DNA from: UBA1930 sp943368475
GTDB taxonomy: Bacteria > Bacteroidota > Bacteroidia > Chitinophagales > Chitinophagaceae
Assembly: GCA_943368475.1 (NCBI GenBank)
Contig: CALRLF020000006.1
Location: 33,845 to 97,844 of the forward strand
Length of the DNA: 64,000 bases
Reading direction: 5' to 3'
Part shown: in pieces, positions 27,648-37,454 of the stretch
Layout: the number at the start of each line of letters is the position of its first letter
Position numbering within the stretch: position 1 is the stretch's first letter
Position numbers and translations under genes: made by a program
Notes under the pieces: model-generated
Told to the model about the DNA's origin: nothing
The model's input: the letters and a program-made list of their open reading frames with translations, nothing else
Database searches by the model: none

Positions 27648-28361
27648 TTACAAATACAGATAGTAAGGAGCTAATAAGTTTTTAAAACTATCACTGTATT
27701 GATTGCTTGCTTCTTTTATTACTATTTCTTGAGTTGTTATCGTTTCAATTACCTGGGTTGAAAAAAATAAAATACTTCTAAAGTAGTTGTGTGTAGGTGT
27801 TTGTTTTACAAGTATTTTTTTAACTAGGTACAAGTCTTTAACCTTCGCCTCAAAAGCTGCTGCTCTTGCAAAAGGTAATAAAATAGCAAAATATCCATTT
27901 GGCTTGAGCATTTTTTTTACAGTAGCTGCCAATTCATCAAAATTGAGTTCGGTGCTATGCAATGCCATATTTTTTTGATTATTCGAGCTTTTTAAATCAT
28001 GCTCAAAAAAAGGAGGATTGCTGATAATACAATCATATAATTTCAGTGTTTGAAAATTTTGAATAGCAGTATGATGTACATATAATCGACTTTGCCAATT
28101 ACTACTTGCAAAATTTTGCGTTGCTTGTTCGGCTGCTCCACCATCAATTTCCACAGCATCTATCATTGCAGTTGTTTGTTGTGCAAGCATTAAACTTAAC
28201 AGCCCTGTTCCTGTACCAATATCTAATATTGAATTAGCTGATTGAGAGCTCATAAAATTGGCTACAAATGCTCCAAACAAACAAGCATCTGTGGCAACCT
28301 TCATACCACACATATCTTGGTGAACAATGAACTCTTTAAATTGAAAATAAGTATTGGCCAT
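27648..28361 (-). CDS. trmN6: tRNA1(Val) adenine-37 N6-methyltransferase
   Basis: A 237-residue SAM-dependent methyltransferase. The N-terminal FKEFIVHQDMCGMKVATDAC is typical of the YfiC/TrmN6 family. The SAM-binding loop is ILDIGTGTGLLSLMLA, the acidic ribose-binding strand is DAVEIDGGAAEQA, and the amino-methyltransferase catalytic motif is ISNPPFFEH (NPPF replacing the commoner NPPY). The family methylates A37 of a valine tRNA. The ATG follows the sdaA stop codon with no gap, so the two are co-transcribed. Confidence 0.87.
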   Translation of the reverse strand: MANTYFQFKEFIVHQDMCGMKVATDACLFGAFVANFMSSQSANSILDIGTGTGLLSLMLAQQTTAMIDAVEIDGGAAEQATQNFASSNWQSRLYVHHTAIQNFQTLKLYDCIISNPPFFEHDLKSSNNQKNMALHSTELNFDELAATVKKMLKPNGYFAILLPFARAAAFEAKVKDLYLVKKILVKQTPTHNYFRSILFFSTQVIETITTQEIVIKEASNQYSDSFKNLLAPYYLYL

Positions 28362-29801
28362 TTAGCATTCACTTAAACTTAATGGAATATGAATAGCCAA
28401 ACCACCATCGGCAGTTTCTTTGTACTTGCTGTTCATGTCTAATGCAGTATCCCACATAGTTTTAATTACTTTATCTAAACTCACTTTTGCAAAATCGGGG
28501 GTGCTTTGTAATGCCAATTGAGAAGCTGTTATTGCTTTAATTGCCCCCATTGTATTTCTTTCTATACATGGAACTTGTACCAAGCCTCCAATTGGGTCAC
28601 AGGTTAAACCCAAGTGATGTTCCATCGCAATTTCAGCAGCCATTAAAGCTTGTTTTTGTGAACCGCCTAAACATTCAGTTAATGCAGCAGCAGCCATTGC
28701 TGATGATACACCAATTTCAGCCTGACAGCCACCCATTGCTGCTGAAATGGTTGCTCCTTTTTTAAAAATACTGCCTACTTCGGCAGCAGTTTGTAAAAAT
28801 CGTATGATTTTATCATCATCTAGATGGCCATCTAGATGATTGCAAAAAATTACAAAATATTGCAGTACTGCAGGTATAACACCAGCTGCTCCATTTGTAG
28901 GAGCAGTAACTACCCTTCCAAAACTTGCATTCTCTTCGTTCACTGCTAAAGCAAAACAACTTACCCAATCTAAAATATAATTAAACCCATTACCACCATT
29001 TTTAATGCATTGTTGCCACTCATCATAATTGTTATAAACTTGTTGAGCCAATAATTTTTTATTTAAATCGAATGCTCTTCTTCTTACTTGTAACCCACCT
29101 GGTAATTCTCCTTTTGTGTGACAACCTCTATAAATACAATCTTTCATGGTTTGCCAAATTCTCAGTATTCCATTTTTTGTATCTTTTTCGCTACGCCAAA
29201 TGGTTTCATTTTCAGCAACCACTTCACTAATAGGCATACCTGTTTTCATGCACCAATGCAATAAATCATCGGCTGTATTTATTGGAAAAGGTAAATCTAC
29301 AGCTGCTTGTTGATTTGCGTTCTCTCCTTCTTTAACTACAAAACCACCTCCAATAGAATAATAAGTTTCGCTAAAATGTGCTCCATTTTCCAATTCCACC
29401 AAAAACGATAATCCATTTGGATGAAAAGGCAAAGTCTCATTGAATAAAAATTGAATATTGGTTGCTGGATTAAAAGGAATTTCAACAGCATTGCCAATCA
29501 ACATTTTCTTTTCAGCAGATATGGTATTGATTTTTGGTGTGATAGAATTTACATCGATTGTTTCAGGATTTTCATTACACAATCCCAAAATTACAGCTAC
29601 ATCAGTTCCATGACCTTTGCCAGTTTTTGCCAATGAACCATACAATAAAACATTAATGGAGGCCACTTCTTTCAAAGAAGATTTTTGCTCTATGGTTTGA
29701 ATACATTTTAAAGCAGCTTTCCAAGGCCCCAATGTGTGACTGCTGGATGGACCAACGCCAATTTTAAACATATCAAAAACCGAAATTGATTCGTGTGGCA
29801 T
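28362..29801 (-). CDS. sdaA: L-serine ammonia-lyase (iron-sulfur type, single chain)
   Basis: A 479-residue enzyme converting L-serine to pyruvate and ammonia. ATG 29801 (MPHESISVFDMFKIGVGPSS) was chosen over a TTG six codons upstream. The N-terminal beta domain has GPSSSHTLGPW; the C-terminal alpha domain has APTNGAAGVIPAVLQYF. Cysteines able to hold the 4Fe-4S cluster lie in GGCQAEIGVSSAMAAAALTE and GLTCDPIGGLVQVPCIERN. The alpha and beta parts are fused, as in the one-chain class. A TAnnTTTG word is 15 bases upstream. It is first in an operon with trmN6. Confidence 0.94.
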   Translation of the reverse strand: MPHESISVFDMFKIGVGPSSSHTLGPWKAALKCIQTIEQKSSLKEVASINVLLYGSLAKTGKGHGTDVAVILGLCNENPETIDVNSITPKINTISAEKKMLIGNAVEIPFNPATNIQFLFNETLPFHPNGLSFLVELENGAHFSETYYSIGGGFVVKEGENANQQAAVDLPFPINTADDLLHWCMKTGMPISEVVAENETIWRSEKDTKNGILRIWQTMKDCIYRGCHTKGELPGGLQVRRRAFDLNKKLLAQQVYNNYDEWQQCIKNGGNGFNYILDWVSCFALAVNEENASFGRVVTAPTNGAAGVIPAVLQYFVIFCNHLDGHLDDDKIIRFLQTAAEVGSIFKKGATISAAMGGCQAEIGVSSAMAAAALTECLGGSQKQALMAAEIAMEHHLGLTCDPIGGLVQVPCIERNTMGAIKAITASQLALQSTPDFAKVSLDKVIKTMWDTALDMNSKYKETADGGLAIHIPLSLSEC

Positions 29802-29816
29802 AGAAATCTTTATTAG

Positions 29817-29824
29817 CAAATATA
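29817..29824 (-). promoter_or_regulatory. -7 promoter word of sdaA-trmN6
   Basis: Minus strand TATATTTG fits TAnnTTTG, 15 bases upstream of ATG 29801. No -33 element was evident. Confidence 0.45.
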
Positions 29825-30102
29825 GCTTTGTTTAAGACGTGCATCGAATCATTAAAATCGTCCATTTTTGGGAAGCTAAATTTCAAAAAAAGAAAAAAAG
29901 AAAAAAAAATCTGTTTTCACAACAAAATCCAAGTTCACAAAAAAATCACACAACTGCTACTGGCATTGAGTTTTAGCCAATTTTATTATTTTTTTTATTG
30001 CACATTATTTTTTGGCACAGTATTCATAATTAATCAGCATAATCCAATACGTGTAAAACTGATTTCTTTACTCAATTTAGTAAACACAGTAAAATAAACA
30101 AT
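29825..30102. other. Divergent intergenic region with A and T tracts
   Basis: Between the sdaA promoter and the small secreted protein gene. It holds an almost pure A tract with three Gs (about 29885-29909) and a T-rich block (about 29980-30016). An 89-codon frame exists but has Lys/Phe-biased composition with no domain and is not called. The promoter of the downstream plus-strand gene should be here, but no exact TAnnTTTG word was found. Confidence 0.6.
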
Positions 30103-30381
30103 ATGCGTATTAAAGTTTTTTTAGCCCTTATTCTTTTGGCATTAGCGGTTTTAGCTAACGCAAATAATAATACTTCTGGCAAAAAAGGGAATAGCAAAAA
30201 CAATGTAGAACAACATGCTAAAATCAAGCCTTCTTCTTTAAAAGAGAATAAAAACTATTCGACTAATGTTTCTAAAACTCACGATAGTGAGTTAGATGCT
30301 GTTGTAACCAAAAGCAATACAGTAGTTACTTACAAACCAATTTTCGAGGACAAAAAAATTAAGTTTTCGAAAAATAGATAA
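30103..30381 (+). CDS. Small secreted basic protein of unknown function
   Basis: A 92-residue protein. Residues 1-20 (MRIKVFLALILLALAVLANA) are a clean Sec signal peptide. The mature part of about 70 residues is polar, rich in Lys, Asn and Ser, without cysteines or a lipobox, and probably disordered (KKGNSKNNVEQHAKIK, FEDKKIKFSKNR). I do not recognise the family. It is a single gene with its own strong terminator right after the stop. The sharp signal peptide and terminator support a real gene. Confidence 0.7.
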   Translation: MRIKVFLALILLALAVLANANNNTSGKKGNSKNNVEQHAKIKPSSLKENKNYSTNVSKTHDSELDAVVTKSNTVVTYKPIFEDKKIKFSKNR

Positions 30382-30425
30382 TAAAAAAGCCATTTGATTT
30401 GTGCAAATCAAATGGCTTTTTTATT
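30380..30425. terminator. Bidirectional terminator
   Basis: Twenty-one-base-pair perfect stem (AAAAAAGCCATTTGATTT and its complement) with loop GTGC, between the convergent small secreted protein gene and the DUF6526 gene. T tracts on both strands. Confidence 0.9.
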
Positions 30426-30439
30426 ATTAATAGCAACTT

Positions 30440-30868
30440 TTAAACTCTATGATAATCTGCCTTCCAGCTTGTAATAGACGATTTAATTTCTTTTGCACTT
30501 AGTTTTTCATCTAGTGCTTTTTTTATCAATTCAACAAACTCTGCATCTTCCGCAAAACGCAAAGCTATAATTTGGCTTAATCTCAGTTGTGTTGGCAATG
30601 CTTTTCCGGTTAAAATAAAATAGCGTAAGTTTTCTTCTGCACGAATAGCTCGGTCTTGGGCTTTCAAAGCAAATGCCCTTATAAACCAAAATAACAAAAC
30701 AAAAATTACTGAAGCAACGCAAATCAAAGAAGCAGAATATATATTCTCTTTGGCAGAATGACATAAATTAACGATTGAGCCAATTAGTAACGCTAATATT
30801 AACAGAAAAGTTAACCCGTGATACCCTTTTACTAAACGGGTATGATTTTTAAAATTTTGTTCTTGCAT
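30440..30868 (-). CDS. DUF6526 family membrane protein
   Basis: A 142-residue protein resembling the DUF6526 family of Bacteroidota. MQEQNFKNHTRLVKGYHGL leads into two membrane segments (LTFLLILALLIGSIVNLC and ASLICVASVIFVLLFWFIRA). A cytoplasmic helical tail follows: KAQDRAIRAEENLRYFILTG, LRLSQIIALRFAEDAEFVEL, then a Lys-rich end (AKEIKSSITSWKADYHRV). Function is unknown. It is monocistronic between two terminators. Confidence 0.78.
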   Translation of the reverse strand: MQEQNFKNHTRLVKGYHGLTFLLILALLIGSIVNLCHSAKENIYSASLICVASVIFVLLFWFIRAFALKAQDRAIRAEENLRYFILTGKALPTQLRLSQIIALRFAEDAEFVELIKKALDEKLSAKEIKSSITSWKADYHRV

Positions 30869-30929
30869 ATTATATTTTTTGTTTTAGAGATACGACGGTT
30901 GAATATAAAACTTATTGTTAATTACAAAA

Positions 30930-30962
30930 AAAGGTTTCAATCAAAAGCTGACTGAAACCTTT
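30930..30962 (-). terminator. Terminator of the PorP/SprF gene
   Basis: Stem AAAGGTTTCA/TGAAACCTTT with a 13-base loop, 21 bases after the stop at 30984; T-rich on the minus strand side. Confidence 0.75.
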
Positions 30963-30983
30963 CAATAAATATTGAAATAAAAT

Positions 30984-32012
30984 TTAGAAACTATTACGAG
31001 GGCACCAATCTCCATATTTATTACCCAGAATAAAACCTAAGACAATTTCATGTGTTCCTTTACTTACAGTATTTAAACGAGAGGTTGTTAGGTCGTAAGA
31101 ATAGCCAACGTTTAATGTATTGCTGATGTTTACACCTACCATTGCAGAATAACCATCTTGGTATCTATAAGAAGCACCAGCCCACACAAAATCTTGATAT
31201 TGGACTTTTGCATTGATATCAAAACCTAAAGGTAATGGGCTAACATAACGAATAGTTGTGGATGGTAAGAAGGTGACATCATCACTAATAAACATTCGAT
31301 AACCAGCACTTAAAAACATGTGTGGCACTAATTTACCTTCTTCTAGTCCTACTACATTATTGCTGTACACCACTCTTTGTGGTACAATTTGCTGAACAGC
31401 TAATCCAACAAAATAATCTCTGTTATACAACCAAAGACCAGCACTAATATCCGGACGAACATTATTTAAATAGCCACTACCCGCAACTGCAGGATCTTGT
31501 GATCCATTTGCAAACTGCAATTTAGAAGCATCTAAACGTAAGTTAGAAATACCTGCACTTAATCCTGCACTTAAAGAAGTATGAGGACCAATACCCATGT
31601 GATATGCATAAGTTGCAGAAGCAATAAAATTATTTAATGGACCAGTTCTATCGTTAATAACTGTAACACCAATACCTCCATGGTTAGCAGGAGCTGTATA
31701 ATCAGCTACAAAATTTTTACCTCTTGGGTTTTGCCCTCTTGCATGCATACTTGTAGCAGTTTCCCTTTCGTAATCATCTTTCTTAGTAGGGGCATGCATT
31801 GTAAAATAAGTAGTTACAGGAGCATCCTGCAAACCAACCCATTGCATACGATGGCTAATCTTTACGTCAGTATAGTTTTCAATACCAGCAACAGCAGGGT
31901 TTACAATAAAATTGTTTAAAATATACTGTGTATAGTATGGCCTTTGTTGTGCAGATGCAGCAAATGTGATCAGCAGAAAAAAAGCAGTTAGGGGCAATAA
32001 ATTCTTCTTCAT
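30984..32012 (-). CDS. PorP/SprF family T9SS outer-membrane protein
   Basis: A 342-residue beta-barrel. ATG 32012 gives the signal peptide MKKNLLPLTAFFLLITFAASA; an ATG eight codons upstream would lie before a TAnnTTTG word and is less likely. The mature protein starts with the family hallmark QQRPYYTQYILNNFIVNPAVAG and SHRMQWVGLQDAP, then amphipathic strands to the C-terminus. PorP/SprF proteins anchor or help export specific T9SS partners. Its stop side has a terminator, and the giant gliding-type protein lies 80 bases upstream on the same strand, the usual arrangement of a SprF-like protein with its partner. Confidence 0.92.
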   Translation of the reverse strand: MKKNLLPLTAFFLLITFAASAQQRPYYTQYILNNFIVNPAVAGIENYTDVKISHRMQWVGLQDAPVTTYFTMHAPTKKDDYERETATSMHARGQNPRGKNFVADYTAPANHGGIGVTVINDRTGPLNNFIASATYAYHMGIGPHTSLSAGLSAGISNLRLDASKLQFANGSQDPAVAGSGYLNNVRPDISAGLWLYNRDYFVGLAVQQIVPQRVVYSNNVVGLEEGKLVPHMFLSAGYRMFISDDVTFLPSTTIRYVSPLPLGFDINAKVQYQDFVWAGASYRYQDGYSAMVGVNISNTLNVGYSYDLTTSRLNTVSKGTHEIVLGFILGNKYGDWCPRNSF

Positions 32013-32018
32013 ACTCTT

Positions 32019-32026
32019 CAAAAATA
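32019..32026 (-). promoter_or_regulatory. -7-like word before PorP/SprF
   Basis: Minus strand TATTTTTG fits TAnnTTTG, six bases before ATG 32012. The gene may have its own nearly leaderless transcript besides read-through from the giant gene. Confidence 0.38.
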
Positions 32027-32092
32027 AAGGAAACATTTAAATAAAGTTGTTAACAGGGTTTATTCAAACATAATTTTTATGCAAACGTTTGT

Positions 32093-35000
32093 TTACCTAA
32101 TAATTGTTACTGAACCACTCATCAATTTTCTGCCATTTTTGGGGTTTATAATGTAGTAATAGGTACCAATAGGTAAAGGTTTACCGACAATTGTACCATC
32201 CCAATTTTTAGTGTAATTGAATGAGTTATATACTAATCGACCACCTCTATCGTACACTTCTATAGTTGCTCCAGGATAACTTTCTAAATATTTAATCTCC
32301 CAAGTATCATTTATATTATCTCCATTTGGTGAAAATGCATTCGGAATAACCGGTGCTTTTAACACCCTAATAAATACATCATCTGATACTGAACACCCCC
32401 CAATTCCTGTAAGTTTTACAATATAGGTAATATCATCGGGCGGTGTACTTCTTGGATAAGCAATATCAATTGAATCGAGATAAACAATAGGATACGTAAC
32501 AGTTGACCACAAAAAAGATGGATTTGTAGCATAGAAGCTTGGCTTAATTTGTACTGTTCCACCTTCTAAAACAAACAAATCGGCTCCTGCATTTAATTTA
32601 GGATAAGGATTTACTATAACAACATCTTTTGCAGTATCACTAATACAACCTTGAGTATTAAATATTACCAATTGAACTTGATAAGTATTGGTATCTGTAT
32701 AAACCCTATAAGGATTTTGAACTGAACTGGTAGTATTATCGCCAAACGTCCATTTCCACGTATTTACAGCACTTGTTTTACCATCACTTTTATCCGTAAA
32801 GAACAACGTATCGCCAATACAAACTGCTTTTGTTATTGGAGCAATATCGAACTTGGCTTGTGGCTGAGGATACACATTGCTAAATGGCTTTGTTAACGAA
32901 TCGACACAACCATCTTTACTAGTAACTTTTAGTTTTACTAAATAACCACCAGTTGGTGCCAATGCAGTGTATTGGTGTGTTGGATTTTTAAGTACAGATG
33001 GGGTTGGATCGGCTACGTCTCCAAAATTCCATAAATAAGTAAATAACGCTTCTGAATTATCGGGAATGGTTGTTAAATTATCGAAAGTGCCCCTTCCGTC
33101 GGGCAAACAAATTTCGGGCAATGCAAAGTTTACAACTGGCAAATAGTTTACTAAGATTGGTTTGGTAAATACAGGACTTACACAACCACTATCTGTAGTA
33201 ACTACCAAGGTTGCATTATACGTATTACCTGTTAAATAACTTTTGGTAAATGCAGTTGCATTGTTTCTAGTTAGTGTAGTTCCGTCATTAAAATTATAAG
33301 CCCAATTTATAATATTGCTGTAGTTAGCAGCCGAACTATCGGTAAATGTGATATCATTTTTTTCACAAACAGGGCTGCTAATACCAAACTTAGCAGTTGG
33401 CGATGGCCACACAGTGATATTTCTGGTAGCACTATCCATACAACCAATGTTAGAAGTATACACATATTTAATTGGGAAGGTACCAACACCAGCCAAAGCT
33501 GGGCTGAACAAACCTGTTGAACTAACACCATTACCATAATATGCAAATGCAGGGCTACTTCCTGCAACACCTCCAATTTCTGAAGCTTGCGTAATTTGTC
33601 TTGGAACAGCATCAAAACAAATTCCAGGCATGGTAACAAACTGAGTTAATGGACTTGCATTAATAGTTACAGTTCTTGTTTTAACATCGGCACAAGTACC
33701 TCCAGAATAAGCTACAAAACGAATGGTATATGTTTTATTTGCTGGTTGTTGAAAATTGGCATACAAGTGATTGTATATTTCACCAACCGTTGGCGTATCA
33801 TCAATTATTTTTTGTGCAGGATTGTTTAAAAAATCCCAATAAATCTCCACTTTAGTTAACCAACCAAAATCTACTGTACTAATATTTTGGATTTGTGCAG
33901 GCAAATTACTACAAAGTGCTGCTGGGTTAAGTACTGTAAAATCCGATTTTGGAATTGATCCATTTACAGTGAATGCTTGGGTTAAAGAATCGATGCAACC
34001 CGCATTTGATTTTACAGTAAGTTTTACTTGATAATTATCTGACTTATTGTAAGTGGTTGTTCCATTTTTAACCAAAGAAGTTGCAGGAGTGGGACCAGGT
34101 GTTACACCTGTTAAATTAAAGTTCCAGTTATAGGTAAATGAAGCCTGACTTCCGTCGGCTATTGTTGTTGTATCTGTAAATACTGCTGCAGCATCGGCCA
34201 AACAAACTTCTGGAATCATAAAACCAACATGAGGTAAAGGACGAATATTCAATACCTTAAAAGCAGTATCGCTTTTGCAACCTTTATCTGTTTCTACCAT
34301 GTGTTTTACAGTATAATTATTCCATGCCAAATAAGCTAGTGAAAATGGATTATTGTTTGAAAAATTATTAATAGTTGTGTTGCCCATATCCCAATACCAT
34401 CTTGTAATTGAACCAGCGTTGGGTACAGATTGTGGTGTAAACAAGACATCGTTTTTTTCACACAATAAAGCACTATTTATAAACTGTGCAGTTGGTAATG
34501 GGTTTACAATATGTGTTCTTGTTGCAGTATCGCTTACACAACCTTTATCGGTTTTATAATACATTTTCACAGTATAATTTCCTGCAACGCCATAACGATA
34601 TTTGAAGTTTTGAACTGTATCTGTATAAGCTGCTCCACCAGTTGCATCTCTGTTCCAATACCAATTGGCAATGGTATTTCCTGTTCCAGGATTACTGCCA
34701 TCTGTAAATACTGTGCTGTCTCTTAAACAGGTTTCTGCATTTACAGTGAAAGTTGCTGTTGGAGCAACATAAACAGTAGATAATGTTTTAATAGAATCTT
34801 TAATACAGCCATATTGAGATGTTGCTGTAAGCTTAACAGTAAATGGCCCTGTACTTGCATAATTATGTACACCAGTAACAGCAGTAGAAAAACCTCCATC
34901 GCCAAAATCCCAACTATAAGCCACTGTGTTTATAGTTCCATCAGCAATAGTTGTAAGGTTATTAAAGGTTGCTGCACCAACAGGTAAACAAACAATTGGT

Positions 35001-37246
35001 AAACTAAAATTGGTTACAGGATTATCGTGTACAATTACATTTTTTGTAAATACAATACTTTTACAACCTGTATTACTTTCTACAGTTAAAGTAACCGTAT
35101 ATGTGCCTGCAGTATTATAGACTAAAGTTCTAGGAATTGTATTATTTGTAAGTGTGTCTTTAATTCCATTTCCATAGTCCCAATACCATTTTACAATATT
35201 ACCAACTACAATGCTAGACGAATCAGTATAAACAATTGTTTTGCCTGCACAAGTCGTATCGCTAACACCAAATTTTGCTAATGGTACAGAAGATATGGCA
35301 ATTGGTTTAGTAGTATCAGTAATACATCCAATATCTGTTATTGATGTAAACTTCACATTGTAGGTTCCTGTTCCTGGACTAGTATATTGTTTAATAGGGT
35401 TTTTTACACTATCAATGGTTGCATCACCAAACTCCCATTTCCATTTAATGGTTGGTCGACCAAAGCCATTGGTAATATCGAAAAAGTTTACAGGATCTGA
35501 AAAACAGCCAGTATTGGTAAAATTAAAATCAGCAATTGGTTTATCAAATACCTGAACATCGTAGCTTATTTCTTGAAGACCACTACATCCATCGGATGTG
35601 GGATTATTTGCAACAACTTTTATTGGATAAACTCCTGTAGCACTGAAAGAATAAAATTGAGGTAACTTATATACGTATAAAGTTCTACCATCAATTACAA
35701 AACTACTATCGGCAACTGGTGAGGTATTAATAACATTGGTATTTGGCGATAAATTGACATTGTTATTAAAATTCCACTCTAAAGATGTTGGCTGATATGG
35801 CAATGTGATGGAAAACTTAAATGGAGTTCCTTTACAGGTGGAAGGGAAATTTACAGTTGCATATTGGTTTTGCAATGTTACATATTGGTATAAATCCAAC
35901 ACATTGCTACCAGCCGAATAGGCATAACTTTCGGCACTGCCAAATCCACAAGCAATTGCATTAAAGCCTGAATCGCAAGTAACTGTGTGACCCTGTGCTG
36001 CTATTTGAATTCTTGCATAAGCGTAAGTAGGGTCTTGTGCAACTGGCGAAAACCTTGAAGCATAAGATATACCATCTATTTTAAAAGTATTGATTGCACC
36101 GGGTGTATTCTTTAGAAACACGTTTAAAAAATGAGTAGTAATTGCAGTACCAGTGCTTGGTTGCATCGAATTTAATGTTACCTTATTTAAATTTTGTTCT
36201 ATGGAATTTAGGTAAAACATTTCAGGATCCCCAATTCCAGAATTTCCGCAATTGGGACCATTTGTCGTTGTGGTAAAGTATTGAGCAACCATTATCCCTT
36301 TATCAGATTCAATTAAATTGGTTGTATTGTTGCTAAATTGATAATAAAGGTTATTGGTAAAACTAGCAGATGGAATTATAGCACCATTTAGCTTAACAAT
36401 AGATGTTGGATCGGGTCTAATAATTCTGTAAAAGTTAGTTTGAAAGTTAGTGCCGTTATTTGTGGACGGAACAGTAATATATTTTTTACCCCAAGAAGAA
36501 TTTGGATATACTTGTTGGTAAAGGTTATCAGAGGACCCAGCTGTAGTTGTACAACCAATGGATATTTTACCACTCCCTGAAAAAACACCAATTCTTTTAC
36601 AACTACTACTTCCAACGCTTATGGATTTAATCTTTGAACCCGTTAAGTCAGAGTTCGACAATAATTGATAAATCTGCCCCTTATTTAGGGTAACAGTGAA
36701 AGGTACATTTGCTGCTTTCCCTCCTTTTGAGGCTTGGCTAGGTGTTATTTCAACAGTAGTTGCGTCTTCGGTTGCAACTACAGCAAAATAAGAATATGAA
36801 TTTCCTTCGTTTGATAACTGTGTATAATTTATTGAGTAGTACTCTCTACCCAATACGTTGGTTGGTAAACATAATGTAGCACCAGAAATGGCATTCACGT
36901 AAATAAAACTATATACAACAACAGGGCTATTTGCGGTTACGTGAATGCCATGATTGTATTGACCTTCATCTAATAATGCAGCAGTTCTTGGGATATCTAC
37001 TGTGGTAATTTGATTGGCCGTAACAGTATAAGATTGTGAAAAAGATATACTTGGAATTTCTACTAACCCAGTTGTTGAAACATCGGAGGTAATATATATC
37101 TGCATTTTTTCAGCAGCACTATTACCAAACATTCTAACATGGTTACCATAAGCAACCCAAAAATCTTTCCCTTTATTACTAAAGTCTTGTGCTGAAACAA
37201 AGAATGTACCTATTGAACAAATTAAAAGCAGAATATAATTCCTCAT
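32093..37246 (-). CDS. Giant PKD-repeat surface protein with gliding-type (T9SS type B) C-terminus
   Basis: A 1717-residue protein from ATG 37246 (MRNYILLLICSIGTFFVSAQ). Residues about 20-440 resemble the IgGFc-binding N-terminal domain (GKDFWVAYGNHVRMFG, TVDIPRTAALLD, GIHVTANSPVVVYSFIYVNA). About eleven PKD-like repeats of 80-95 residues follow (WKWEFGDATIDSVKNP, YSWDFGDGGFSTAV, WKWTFGDNTTSSVQNP). Most repeats have one Cys near the start and one in a closing Gly-Cys, suggesting one disulfide each. The last 85 residues are the gliding-motility-associated C-terminal domain (NAFSPNGDNINDTWEIKYLE ... LMSGSVTIIR). It is probably a long surface filament or adhesin exported by T9SS with the adjacent PorP/SprF protein. 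Confidence 0.9.
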   Translation of the reverse strand: MRNYILLLICSIGTFFVSAQDFSNKGKDFWVAYGNHVRMFGNSAAEKMQIYITSDVSTTGLVEIPSISFSQSYTVTANQITTVDIPRTAALLDEGQYNHGIHVTANSPVVVYSFIYVNAISGATLCLPTNVLGREYYSINYTQLSNEGNSYSYFAVVATEDATTVEITPSQASKGGKAANVPFTVTLNKGQIYQLLSNSDLTGSKIKSISVGSSSCKRIGVFSGSGKISIGCTTTAGSSDNLYQQVYPNSSWGKKYITVPSTNNGTNFQTNFYRIIRPDPTSIVKLNGAIIPSASFTNNLYYQFSNNTTNLIESDKGIMVAQYFTTTTNGPNCGNSGIGDPEMFYLNSIEQNLNKVTLNSMQPSTGTAITTHFLNVFLKNTPGAINTFKIDGISYASRFSPVAQDPTYAYARIQIAAQGHTVTCDSGFNAIACGFGSAESYAYSAGSNVLDLYQYVTLQNQYATVNFPSTCKGTPFKFSITLPYQPTSLEWNFNNNVNLSPNTNVINTSPVADSSFVIDGRTLYVYKLPQFYSFSATGVYPIKVVANNPTSDGCSGLQEISYDVQVFDKPIADFNFTNTGCFSDPVNFFDITNGFGRPTIKWKWEFGDATIDSVKNPIKQYTSPGTGTYNVKFTSITDIGCITDTTKPIAISSVPLAKFGVSDTTCAGKTIVYTDSSSIVVGNIVKWYWDYGNGIKDTLTNNTIPRTLVYNTAGTYTVTLTVESNTGCKSIVFTKNVIVHDNPVTNFSLPIVCLPVGAATFNNLTTIADGTINTVAYSWDFGDGGFSTAVTGVHNYASTGPFTVKLTATSQYGCIKDSIKTLSTVYVAPTATFTVNAETCLRDSTVFTDGSNPGTGNTIANWYWNRDATGGAAYTDTVQNFKYRYGVAGNYTVKMYYKTDKGCVSDTATRTHIVNPLPTAQFINSALLCEKNDVLFTPQSVPNAGSITRWYWDMGNTTINNFSNNNPFSLAYLAWNNYTVKHMVETDKGCKSDTAFKVLNIRPLPHVGFMIPEVCLADAAAVFTDTTTIADGSQASFTYNWNFNLTGVTPGPTPATSLVKNGTTTYNKSDNYQVKLTVKSNAGCIDSLTQAFTVNGSIPKSDFTVLNPAALCSNLPAQIQNISTVDFGWLTKVEIYWDFLNNPAQKIIDDTPTVGEIYNHLYANFQQPANKTYTIRFVAYSGGTCADVKTRTVTINASPLTQFVTMPGICFDAVPRQITQASEIGGVAGSSPAFAYYGNGVSSTGLFSPALAGVGTFPIKYVYTSNIGCMDSATRNITVWPSPTAKFGISSPVCEKNDITFTDSSAANYSNIINWAYNFNDGTTLTRNNATAFTKSYLTGNTYNATLVVTTDSGCVSPVFTKPILVNYLPVVNFALPEICLPDGRGTFDNLTTIPDNSEALFTYLWNFGDVADPTPSVLKNPTHQYTALAPTGGYLVKLKVTSKDGCVDSLTKPFSNVYPQPQAKFDIAPITKAVCIGDTLFFTDKSDGKTSAVNTWKWTFGDNTTSSVQNPYRVYTDTNTYQVQLVIFNTQGCISDTAKDVVIVNPYPKLNAGADLFVLEGGTVQIKPSFYATNPSFLWSTVTYPIVYLDSIDIAYPRSTPPDDITYIVKLTGIGGCSVSDDVFIRVLKAPVIPNAFSPNGDNINDTWEIKYLESYPGATIEVYDRGGRLVYNSFNYTKNWDGTIVGKPLPIGTYYYIINPKNGRKLMSGSVTIIR

Positions 37247-37405
37247 CTTGGGGGCTAGTTTTATGAGCAAACGAATGACGCAATTTATGCTAAAAAGTTT
37301 AATCCAATTATTAGATACAGCTTAATATTTTTTTGTTGCTTTTTGTAGCCAAATAATCCATCTTTAATTAAACATGAAAAAAAATGAAGAATACGTAGTA
37401 TTTTT

Positions 37406-37437
37406 TTTGGATGGTTAACTTACCACCGTTATTTTTG
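37406..37437 (+). promoter_or_regulatory. Promoter of tRNA-Gln
   Basis: TTTG (37406-37409), a 20-base spacer, then TATTTTTG (37430-37437), a full match to the Bacteroidota -33/-7 pattern. The tRNA begins 17 bases downstream. Confidence 0.72.
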
Positions 37438-37454
37438 CAACCCAATTAAAGGAT

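Noticed and set aside
29828..30097. 89-codon plus-strand frame upstream of the small secreted protein
   Set aside because: Composition follows the A and T tracts; no domain, signal or start context, and it overlaps the divergent regulatory region.
32093..37246. Repeated DNA in the giant gene as a possible CRISPR or mobile array
   Set aside because: The repeats are PKD protein domains of 80-95 residues with diverged DNA, not direct DNA repeats with spacers.
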